The notes below the pieces were generated by a model. That model worked only from the letters and a program-made list of their open reading frames with translations, did no database searches and was not told the DNA's origin. Below are positions 8,753-15,481 of a stretch of 38,005 bases of DNA, one piece after another; position 1 is the stretch's first letter; every line of letters begins with the position of its first letter. A program made the translations under genes and the position numbers. Origin of the DNA: an uncultured Lentisphaerota bacterium (GTDB taxonomy: Bacteria > Verrucomicrobiota > Kiritimatiellia > RFP12 > UBA1067); NCBI GenBank assembly GCA_900320855.1, contig ONTV01000005.1, positions 1-38,005 on the forward strand. The letters run 5' to 3'.

Positions 8753-9571
8753 ATGGCTAAAGACTCGGTTGTGCGCAACAACATCTGGAAGTGGCTGATT
8801 CTGCTGCTTATTGCGGGTATCTCCTATTATGTCTGCACGCCGCCGGTCGAGAAGTTCCGGTTCGGCCTCGACCTGAAGGGCGGCACGTCCTTCACGCTCG
8901 GCGTCGACACCGACAAGCTCGCGCAGTCGATCATCGCGGCGAACCCGGCGATCACCAACACGCCCGGCGCCGTCGAGAAGAAGATCGAGGAGACGCTGGC
9001 GGGGTGCGACGACCGCATCATCTCCGTCATCCGCCGCCGCGTGGACGCGATGGGCACGAACGAGCCGGTCATCCAGGGCCTGAAGGGCCACCGTCTGCTC
9101 GTCCAGCTGCCGGGCATCGACGAGGAGGTGCGCAAGGCCGCGAAGGCCTCGCTCCAGAGCGCGGCCTTCCTCGAGTTCCGCCTGACGCACCCGAAGAACG
9201 ACCAGCTCGTCGGCAAGCTCCTGTCGAAGGACGTCGCGCCGGAGGGGCTTCATGCTGGAGGACAACGGCGACGGCACGTATTCGCCGAACTACGTCGCGC
9301 GCTCGACCGAGCCGCGCGTGACGGGCGAAGACCTCGTCTCGGCCGCCGTCCAGCGCGACCCGACGACCGGCCAGCTCTCGATTGGCTTCCGCCTCTCCGG
9401 CGAGGGTGGGCGCAAGTTCTCGACGCTCACGCGCAACTACAAGGCGCACGGCCGGAAGAATCCGACCGACCGCGGCCGCCAGCTCGCGATCGTCCTCGAC
9501 GACACGCTCATCTCCGCGCCGGTCATCAACAGCGAGATCGGCTCGCAGGGCGAGATCACGGGCCGCTTTGA
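8753..9571 (+). CDS. secD: SecDF, N-terminal part of SecD (real up to the frameshift near 9247)
   Basis: First piece of a SecDF protein-export motor. The first 165 or so residues are genuine SecD: an N-terminal membrane helix (about 12-28), the D1-type motif FGLDLKGGTSF, then the start of the periplasmic P1 region ending at LLSKDVAPEG. From about 9247 the frame turns into Arg-rich shadow sequence up to the stop at 9571, while the true SecD sequence continues in the +1 frame from 9252 (MLEDNGDGTYSPNY). Removing one G from the GGGG run at 9244-9247 would read EGFMLEDNG, joining the two parts seamlessly. See the entries at 9241 and 9252. Confidence 0.85.
   Translation: MAKDSVVRNNIWKWLILLLIAGISYYVCTPPVEKFRFGLDLKGGTSFTLGVDTDKLAQSIIAANPAITNTPGAVEKKIEETLAGCDDRIISVIRRRVDAMGTNEPVIQGLKGHRLLVQLPGIDEEVRKAAKASLQSAAFLEFRLTHPKNDQLVGKLLSKDVAPEGLHAGGQRRRHVFAELRRALDRAARDGRRPRLGRRPARPDDRPALDWLPPLRRGWAQVLDAHAQLQGARPEESDRPRPPARDRPRRHAHLRAGHQQRDRLAGRDHGPL
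9241..9254 (+). other. Frameshift site inside secDF
   Basis: GGAGGGGCTTCATG. The upstream frame reads GAG GGG CTT CAT and the downstream frame starts at ATG 9252. An extra base in the G4 run is the simplest explanation (sequencing error or true mutation). GGAGG also sits 6 bases before the ATG, an ideal ribosome site, so independent initiation of the second part is possible. Confidence 0.8.
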
Positions 9572-11195
9572 CGCGAAGGCCGCGAAGAAGCTCGCCGACG
9601 AGCTCAACGCGGGTGCGCTTCCGGCGCCGATGAAGATCCTCGCCGAGACGACGGTCGCCCCGACGGTCGGCGACGACGCGATCCACGCGGGCAGCGTCGC
9701 GGCGGCGATGGGCTTCCTCCTCGTGGCGATCTTCATGTTCGTCTACTACTGGCGCGCGGGCCTCGTCGCCGACGTCGCGCTCTTCCTCGACATCGCGCTC
9801 CTGCCGACGGCGCTCATCCTCTGCGCGAACATCCTCGGCGTCTTCGCCCACGATCCCTCGATGGGCGGCGGCGGCTCGATGCAGCTGCCCGTGCTCACGA
9901 TGCCCGGCATCGCCGGCCTCGTCCTCTCGCTCGGCATGGCGGTTGACGCGAACGTCCTCATCTTCGAGCGCATCCGCGAGGAGTTCCGGGCGGGCCGCAC
10001 GGCGGGCAAGGCCATCGAGAACGGCTATGGCCGCGCGTTCACGGCAATCTTCGACTCGAACCTGACGACGATCATCACGGGCATCATCCTCTTCGTCGTC
10101 GGCACGGGCCCCGTGCGCGGCTTCGCGATCATGCTCACGGCGGGCGTCGTCATCTCGATGTTCACGGCGGTCGTCGTCACGCGCCTCATCTTCGACCACT
10201 GCGTCGATCCGAGCCGCACGAAGCCGTTCAAGATGCTTCAGGTCTTCAAGAATCCGCGCTTCGACTTCATGAAGGTCCAGAAGTACGCCGTCGGCGGCGC
10301 GTTTGCGCTCGTCGTGATCACGATGGTGATCTTCGCGGTGCGCCTGGCGACGAACAAGGCGGCCGTCCTCTCGGTTGACCTGACGGGCGGCACGTCGATC
10401 GTCTACGAGCTCAAGCAGGACGCGAAGCCGGAGACGGCGGCGATCCGCGCGGCGCTCGACGACTTCGACAACGCGGCGGTGATCCAGTATCAGGAGGGCG
10501 TCGGCGACGCGACGCTTCTCGTGAAGACGGGCGAGACGGCCGAGACGGCCAAGGGTGCGGCGCTGGAGAACAAGGACGTCGGCGCGCACGTCACGAAGCT
10601 CCTGCAGGCGAAGTTCCCCGACGCCCAGTTCAAGGCCGCGTCGGTGGACGAGGTCGGCTCGATGGTCGGTGCAGACCTCAAGAAGAGCGGCACGTACGCG
10701 GTCGTCTTCTCGCTGCTCGCGATTCTTATCTACGTCGGCTTCCGCTTCCAGTTCGGGTTCGGCCTCGGCGCGATCGTCGCGCTGGCGCACGACGCGCTCA
10801 TCTCGCTCGGCCTCTTCTCGCTCTGCGGCCGTCAGGTCTCGCTCATCGTCATCACGGCGCTCCTCACGATCATCGGCTACTCGGTGAACGACACGGTCGT
10901 CTTGTTCGACCGCATCCGCGAGATGCTCCACCACGACAAGAAGATGACGTTCGCCGAGCTCTGCAACGTCTCCATCAACGCCTGCCTCTCGCGCACGGTC
11001 ATCACGTCGGTGACGACTTTCTTCGCGGTGCTCGCGCTCTTCGCGTTCGGCGACGGCTCGATCTTCGACTTCGCGCTCATCATGCTCTTCGGCGTGGCCG
11101 CGGGCACGTTCTCGTCGGTCTTCATCGCGACGCCGATCATGTACTGGTGGTACAAGGGCAAGCGCCCGGCGTTTGATGCCGAGGCGGCTCAATGA
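9252..11195 (+). CDS. secDF: SecDF fusion protein, SecD C-terminal part plus SecF
   Basis: Membrane motor that uses the proton gradient to pull secreted proteins across the SecYEG channel. This 647-residue frame has the rest of SecD P1 (DDTLISAPVINSEI), then SecD helices with VLSLGMAVDANVLIFERI and a second block ending near 10200. SecF follows: a helix near 10290, the SecF periplasmic motif SVDLTGGTSIVYEL, then VGFRFQFGFG, YSVNDTVVLFDRIRE and the final helices to IMYWWYKG. Natural SecD-SecF fusions are common in several phyla. Without the frameshift the whole protein would be about 814 residues from 8753. The stop overlaps the start of the next gene by 20 bases. Confidence 0.95.
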   Translation: MLEDNGDGTYSPNYVARSTEPRVTGEDLVSAAVQRDPTTGQLSIGFRLSGEGGRKFSTLTRNYKAHGRKNPTDRGRQLAIVLDDTLISAPVINSEIGSQGEITGRFDAKAAKKLADELNAGALPAPMKILAETTVAPTVGDDAIHAGSVAAAMGFLLVAIFMFVYYWRAGLVADVALFLDIALLPTALILCANILGVFAHDPSMGGGGSMQLPVLTMPGIAGLVLSLGMAVDANVLIFERIREEFRAGRTAGKAIENGYGRAFTAIFDSNLTTIITGIILFVVGTGPVRGFAIMLTAGVVISMFTAVVVTRLIFDHCVDPSRTKPFKMLQVFKNPRFDFMKVQKYAVGGAFALVVITMVIFAVRLATNKAAVLSVDLTGGTSIVYELKQDAKPETAAIRAALDDFDNAAVIQYQEGVGDATLLVKTGETAETAKGAALENKDVGAHVTKLLQAKFPDAQFKAASVDEVGSMVGADLKKSGTYAVVFSLLAILIYVGFRFQFGFGLGAIVALAHDALISLGLFSLCGRQVSLIVITALLTIIGYSVNDTVVLFDRIREMLHHDKKMTFAELCNVSINACLSRTVITSVTTFFAVLALFAFGDGSIFDFALIMLFGVAAGTFSSVFIATPIMYWWYKGKRPAFDAEAAQ

Positions 11196-12264
11196 CGACT
11201 TGAATCGGCTCTCCTATCTGATTCGACGTCTCATCCTGGTGGTCCCGACGTTTGTCGGGATCACCATCGTCTGTTTTGCCCTGACGCGCTTCCTGCCGGG
11301 CGGGCCGGTCGAGATCCGCCTGATGCGGATGAAGGGCCTGGCCGCGCAGGGCGGCGGTGCGGGCGAGGCGGCGGCCGCCGCGATGGCGGCGGGCGCTTCG
11401 GGGGTGACCGCGTCCTATCGCAAGGAGCTGGAGGCGCAGTTCGGCTTCGACAAGCCGCTTCTGCGGCAGTACTGGGACTGGCTGGTCGTGAACCGCATGG
11501 GGCTGACGCTGCCGAGCTACGACTATCCGGACAAGACGGCGTGGCAGCTGATCCGCTCGCGCATTCCCGTCTCGGTCAGCTTCGGGCTCGCGGCGTTTGT
11601 CCTGACCTATCTCGTCTGCGTGCCGCTCGGCGTCGCCAAGGCCCTTCGGCACCGTCAGGCGTTTGACGCCGTCTCCTCGCTCGTCGTCTTCGCGGCCTAT
11701 GCCGTGCCGTCCTTCGCGTTCGCGATGCTCCTGAAGACGCTCTTCTGCGGCACGGTCGAGGGCTTCTGGGACGTCTTTCCGCTCGGCGGGCTGTCGAGCG
11801 ACTTCGACGTCGAGCCGTCGTTCCTCGTTCGTCTTGCCGACCGCGCGTGGCACATGGCGCTGCCGGTCGTCTGCTATGTCGCCGGGTCGTTCGCGATGCT
11901 TACGCTGCTGATGAAGAACTCGCTCCTCGACCAGATCGCGGCGGACTATGTGCGGACGGTGATCGCGAAGGGCGCGACGCGCCGTCGGGCAATCTGGCTG
12001 CACGCCTTCCGCAACGCGCTCATCCCGCTCGCGACGGGCTTCGGGTCGATGATCGGGCTTCTCTTCGCCGGCTCGATCGTCATCGAGACGATTTTCGAGA
12101 TTCCGGGCATGGGGCGGCTTTCGTGGGACGCGCTGATCGGGCGTGACTACGCGGTCTTCCTCGCGCTCCTCGCGCTCACGGCGAGCTGTCAGCTCATCGG
12201 CAACCTTCTGAGCGATCTCCTTTATCTGCTCATCGACCCGCGCATCGACTTCTCGCGAAAATGA
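11176..12264 (+). CDS. yejB: Peptide ABC transporter permease, YejB-like (OppB family)
   Basis: Inner-membrane permease for oligopeptide import. The 362-residue product has an N-terminal helix (IRRLILVVPTFVGITIVCFALTRFLPGGP), a long periplasmic insert containing YRKELEAQFGFDKPLLRQYWDWL typical of YejB rather than plain OppB, and the EAA loop RTVIAKGATRRRAIWLHAFRNALIPL contacting the ATPase. It ends in IDPRIDF, as this family does. The ATG at 11176 overlaps the secDF stop region by 20 bases; a TTG at 11173 is equivalent. The next gene starts at its stop (ATGA). No ATPase gene of the YejF/OppD/OppF kind is in the window. Confidence 0.88.
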   Translation: MPRRLNDDLNRLSYLIRRLILVVPTFVGITIVCFALTRFLPGGPVEIRLMRMKGLAAQGGGAGEAAAAAMAAGASGVTASYRKELEAQFGFDKPLLRQYWDWLVVNRMGLTLPSYDYPDKTAWQLIRSRIPVSVSFGLAAFVLTYLVCVPLGVAKALRHRQAFDAVSSLVVFAAYAVPSFAFAMLLKTLFCGTVEGFWDVFPLGGLSSDFDVEPSFLVRLADRAWHMALPVVCYVAGSFAMLTLLMKNSLLDQIAADYVRTVIAKGATRRRAIWLHAFRNALIPLATGFGSMIGLLFAGSIVIETIFEIPGMGRLSWDALIGRDYAVFLALLALTASCQLIGNLLSDLLYLLIDPRIDFSRK

Positions 12265-13385
12265 CGCTTCTCTCGCCACTGACACGAAAGCGGCTTTCTG
12301 CGTTCCGGCGGACGCGGCGCGCGTGGTATTCGCTTCTTGCGCTGGGCGGAATCTTCGTCTTCTGCCTCTGCGCGGACTGGGTCTGTCCCTGCGATCCGCG
12401 CGCCGTGGTCGATCCGGCGAGCCTCGAGAAGTACCGCGAGCCGGTCGTCGTGCGCGCGTATGACATCCGCACGGCGCGCGCCAGCATTCTGGACGACGGT
12501 TCGCTCGTCGATTTCGAGGGCCCGGAAGACGTGCGGAAACGGCTCGCGAGCCCGGAGGGGCTGGAACGCCTGTCGGACGAGTATGTTGTGCGGCAGACGC
12601 GGCGCGACGGGTTGACGCGCGTCTTCCTGTCGCCGAGGACGCCGCCGACGGCGGCCGAGACGGTCTTGCCGGCGCCGGAGGTCTCCTACCCGTTCCGTCC
12701 CGTGCCCGAACATCCCTTCGGCATTGACGCGGGTGGGCGCGACGTCTATGCGCGCGTTGTCCACGGTCTGCGCATCGCGCTTCTCTTCGGCCTTGCGCTG
12801 GCGCTGTCGGGGATGCTCTTCGGCGTGGTCATCGGCGCGGTTGAAGGCTATTTCGGCGGCTGGGCGGACATCCTTCTGCAGCGGTTCACCGAGATCTGGT
12901 CGGCGATGCCGTTCCTCTACGTCATGATTTTCATTGGCTCGACGGTCGGGCGCTCCTTCGGGGTGCTGCTCGTCTGCTATGCGATCTTCAACTGGATCGC
13001 CGTAAGCTATTACCTGCGCGCGGAGTTCCTGCGCCTCCGGGGGCGCACGTTCGTCGAGGCGGCGAAGATGAGCGGCTGTTCGACCGCGCGCATCCTCTTC
13101 GTCCACATTCTCCCGAACGCGCTGACGCCGCTCATCACGCTCTTCCCGTTTCTCCTGATGGGCGCGATTGGCTCGCTGGCGGCGCTGGACTTCCTTGGCT
13201 TCGGGCTGCCGCCGATGACGCCGTCGTGCGGCGAGCTTCTGCAGGAGGCCCAGCAGTTCCGCCACGCCTGGTGGCTTGTCGTCTTCCCCGCGTCGGCGCT
13301 GTTCGTCGTCATGCTCCTGACGGTGCTGGTCGGCGAGGGCCTTCGCGACGCCTTCGATCCGCGTCCGCGCGCCCGCCTGGAATGA
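12261..13385 (+). CDS. yejE: Peptide ABC transporter permease, YejE-like (OppC family)
   Basis: Second permease subunit, partner of the preceding gene with which it overlaps by ATGA. The 374-residue protein has an N-terminal helix (about 25-45), a large extracytoplasmic insert of about 100 residues before PEHPFGIDAGGRDVYARVVHG (the OppC-type hallmark of the start of the permease domain), then five helices with the EAA loop FVEAAKMSGCSTARILFVHILPN. The long insert fits YejE-type proteins. GGGTCTGTCCC at 12379-12389 resembles the 13-mer repeat described elsewhere here and may be a degenerate copy. Confidence 0.88.
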   Translation: MTLLSPLTRKRLSAFRRTRRAWYSLLALGGIFVFCLCADWVCPCDPRAVVDPASLEKYREPVVVRAYDIRTARASILDDGSLVDFEGPEDVRKRLASPEGLERLSDEYVVRQTRRDGLTRVFLSPRTPPTAAETVLPAPEVSYPFRPVPEHPFGIDAGGRDVYARVVHGLRIALLFGLALALSGMLFGVVIGAVEGYFGGWADILLQRFTEIWSAMPFLYVMIFIGSTVGRSFGVLLVCYAIFNWIAVSYYLRAEFLRLRGRTFVEAAKMSGCSTARILFVHILPNALTPLITLFPFLLMGAIGSLAALDFLGFGLPPMTPSCGELLQEAQQFRHAWWLVVFPASALFVVMLLTVLVGEGLRDAFDPRPRARLE

Positions 13386-13408
13386 ACGGCCCGTCCATAG
13401 GCTGAAAA

Positions 13409-13417
13409 TGGTATAAT
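13409..13417 (+). promoter_or_regulatory. Extended -10 promoter giving a near-leaderless transcript
   Basis: TGGTATAAT with no -35 (the expected site reads GCCCGT). Only 10 bases separate it from the ATG at 13428, leaving an estimated leader of about 4 bases and no room for a ribosome site. Confidence 0.75.
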
Positions 13418-13427
13418 TCGCGGCGTC

Positions 13428-14912
13428 ATGTTGCTGTTCGCCTTTTTGCCTCTTGTCCTGGCCGCGACGTTTACGCGTCCGATGGAGCGCGTGTCGTCTC
13501 TCGATCCGGCGCAGGCGCGGTCGCTCTACGACACGCACGCGGTCGGGCTGCTCTACGAGATGCCGCTGGCAATCGACTACAAGGCGCGGCCCTACCGGGT
13601 CATTCCGGGATTCTTCGAATTGCCCGACGTCTCGTCCGACGGCCTCGTCTACACGTTGCGTCGCGCGCGGCCGGAGTCGGATGCGCTCACGGCCCTGGAC
13701 GCGGCGCGGTCGCTCGAACGTCTGCGCGACCCGAAGGCCGTTTCGCCGAACGGCTGGATCCTGAAGGACGTTGGGGCCATTTCCGCGCCCGACGCGCAGA
13801 CGCTCGTCATCACCCTGCGGCGCCGTTGCCATTTCTTCCCGTGGCTGCTCACGATGCCGGCGACGGCCGTCTGCGGCCCGCACGGCGAGGGGACGGGGCC
13901 CTATCGGCTGGCGGCATGGCGGAAGAACCACGAGATGGTCTTCGCGCGGCGCGGAAGGGGGATGCCGCAGGGGTTCGACGTCGTGCGCTATCTGGTCATC
14001 GACGATGCGTCCACGCAGTGGCTCATGTTCCTGAAGGGGGAGCTGGACTTCCTTGGCGAGGTTTCGCGTGACAACTGGGATTCCGTCGTCGGCCCGGACG
14101 GTCGGCTTGCGCCTGCCCTTGCCGCGCAGGGCATCCGACTCCATTCGATTGCCTCGCTCGAATCCCTCTATGTCGGCATCAACTTGCGCGACCCCGTGCT
14201 GGGTCCGAACCGAAAGCTGCGCCAGGCGCTGAACGCGGCGTTTGATTCGGCCGCGTGGGAACGGTTCTACAACGGGCGTGTCCTGCGCGGCGACGGCCCG
14301 GTGCCGCCGGGCGTCGAGGGGCGCCTGGAGACACCGTTTCCCTACGCCTTCGACCTTGCGAAGGCGCGGCGTCTCATGTCCGAGGCCGGCTATCCGGACG
14401 GCCGCGATTCGCAGACGGGGCGTCGTCTCGTGCTGACCCTCTCGGTCGGGCGTGCCTCCCAGGAGAGCCGCGAGGCGGCCGAGCTCATGGCGGCGTTCTA
14501 CGAGCGGATCGGCATCCGTCTCGAATGCGACTTCAAGACGTGGGACGCCTTCCTCCGCGCGACGGCGGAGGGGCGCGTGCAGCTCTTCCGCATGGGCTGG
14601 GTCGGCGACTATCCCGATGCGCAGAACTTCCTGCAGCTCTTCTACTCGAAGAACCGTGCGCCGGGGCCGAATCGCGCGGCCTATGCCAGCGAGGCGTTCG
14701 ACCGCGCCTACGAGGCCGCGCTCGCCGCGCCGACGGCGGACGAGCGAAACGCGCACTGGGCGACGTGCCAGGAGATCGTCCGCGAGGACTGCCCCTGGAT
14801 CTTCACGCACTACAACCGCGCGTATTCGCTGACGCGGCCGAATGTCGGCAACTACGTGCCGACCGATTTTCCCTATGGAGTCGAACAGCATTATGAAAAC
14901 GTTGTACCTTGA
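13428..14912 (+). CDS. Periplasmic peptide-binding protein (SBP_bac_5 family)
   Basis: Substrate-binding protein expected to deliver oligopeptides to the YejB/YejE-like permeases just upstream. The 494-residue product starts with a short signal peptide (hydrophobic residues 2-13, ending AATF). SBP family 5 features follow: SLDPAQA, a central EGTGPYRLAAW, and AFDSAAWERFYNGRVLRGDGPVPPG (the usual segment preceding the last lobe). DLAKARRLMSEAGYPDG and FLQLFYSKN are likewise characteristic. It has its own promoter although it follows the permeases by only 42 bases, so it can be made in excess. Its end overlaps tsaB by 20 bases. YejA or DppA/OppA identity cannot be fixed from sequence alone. Confidence 0.9.
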   Translation: MLLFAFLPLVLAATFTRPMERVSSLDPAQARSLYDTHAVGLLYEMPLAIDYKARPYRVIPGFFELPDVSSDGLVYTLRRARPESDALTALDAARSLERLRDPKAVSPNGWILKDVGAISAPDAQTLVITLRRRCHFFPWLLTMPATAVCGPHGEGTGPYRLAAWRKNHEMVFARRGRGMPQGFDVVRYLVIDDASTQWLMFLKGELDFLGEVSRDNWDSVVGPDGRLAPALAAQGIRLHSIASLESLYVGINLRDPVLGPNRKLRQALNAAFDSAAWERFYNGRVLRGDGPVPPGVEGRLETPFPYAFDLAKARRLMSEAGYPDGRDSQTGRRLVLTLSVGRASQESREAAELMAAFYERIGIRLECDFKTWDAFLRATAEGRVQLFRMGWVGDYPDAQNFLQLFYSKNRAPGPNRAAYASEAFDRAYEAALAAPTADERNAHWATCQEIVREDCPWIFTHYNRAYSLTRPNVGNYVPTDFPYGVEQHYENVVP

Positions 14913-15429
14913 GCGCTCGACCGGGTCGAGCCGCGACGGCCGTTGGGTCGAGGCGCTGGATCTTGACGGCGTCGCGCGGATCGTCGTGGGGACAGGCCCC
15001 GGCAGCTTCGCCGGCATTCGCGCGGCGCTCGCGTTCGCGCAGGGCTTCGCGCTTGGTCGGCCCTGCGAGGTCTTGGGGCTTCCGTCGCCGTGCGCGATTG
15101 CCGCGCAACTGGGCGGGGCGGGGCCTCTCGCCGTTGTCGGCGATGCGCGTCGCGGCAAGGTCTGGATCGCGCTATTTGACGGTTTCTCTCTTGTTCGCGA
15201 TGTTTTCCAGGTTGATTCGGAGAATCTGCTGGGGTCTGTCCCCGGGGGTTGGCCGGTCGTCACGCCGGATGCGGCGCGGTTGGGCGACTCTCTCGCGGCG
15301 ACGTTCGGGGCGCGCTATCGTGGGGGACAGACCCCGACGGACGAGGGCCTGCGGGCGTTCGCCGAGGCGAATCCGGCCGCGCTCGTGCGCGAGCCAAGGC
15401 CGATCTACCTCAATCCGGCCGTGCGGTAA
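14893..15429 (+). CDS. tsaB: TsaB, tRNA threonylcarbamoyladenosine synthesis protein, short form
   Basis: Partner of TsaD in making t6A37 of ANN-decoding tRNAs. The 178-residue product has the family core VVGTGPGSFAGIRAALAFAQGFALG and the GDARRGKVWIALF segment. It is about 40-50 residues shorter than typical TsaB: the stretch between the N-terminal strand (KTLYLERSTGSS) and VVGTGPGSF is nearly absent, removing part of the ASKHA nucleotide-like region and much of the TsaD-facing helix. It holds three copies of the GGGGACAG-type 13-mer (14988, 15231, 15323). The ATG at 14893 lies inside the preceding gene, suggesting translational coupling. No tsaD or tsaE is visible. Confidence 0.82.
   Translation: MKTLYLERSTGSSRDGRWVEALDLDGVARIVVGTGPGSFAGIRAALAFAQGFALGRPCEVLGLPSPCAIAAQLGGAGPLAVVGDARRGKVWIALFDGFSLVRDVFQVDSENLLGSVPGGWPVVTPDAARLGDSLAATFGARYRGGQTPTDEGLRAFAEANPAALVREPRPIYLNPAVR
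14988..15000 (+). repeat. GGGGACAGGCCCC 13-mer, copy 1 (in tsaB)
   Basis: Nearly palindromic 13-mer. Here it encodes GTGP of the conserved VGTGPGS motif, so the match may partly be coding constraint. Confidence 0.6.
15231..15335. repeat. Inverted pair of GGGGACAGACCCC 13-mers (in tsaB)
   Basis: GGGGTCTGTCCCC at 15231-15243 is the exact reverse complement of GGGGACAGACCCC at 15323-15335. The pair sits in a poorly conserved part of TsaB, and transcript from it could fold into a hairpin with an 80-base loop. Confidence 0.75.
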
Positions 15430-15463
15430 GCGCGCGGGCATCGGAAGGGTGCGGGTCAAAATA

Positions 15464-15472
15464 TGGTATAAT
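15464..15472 (+). promoter_or_regulatory. Extended -10 promoter, near-leaderless, zinc-finger gene
   Basis: TGGTATAAT nine bases before ATG 15482, giving an estimated leader of about 3 bases. No -35 is visible. Confidence 0.75.
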
Positions 15473-15481
15473 ACGGAAATC

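Noticed and set aside
9241-9254. Programmed +1 frameshift like prfB
   Set aside because: No stop codon in the A site and an extra base in a G run is simpler; retained only as a possibility to test.
14988-15000. Idea that the GTGPGS motif of TsaB arose by insertion of the 13-mer
   Set aside because: G-x-G-P-G-S is conserved throughout TsaB, so the match at this copy is more likely coding constraint.
12222-15263. 1013-codon minus-strand open frame opposite yejE, the binding protein and tsaB
   Set aside because: Same shadow composition; the plus strand has three clear family matches.
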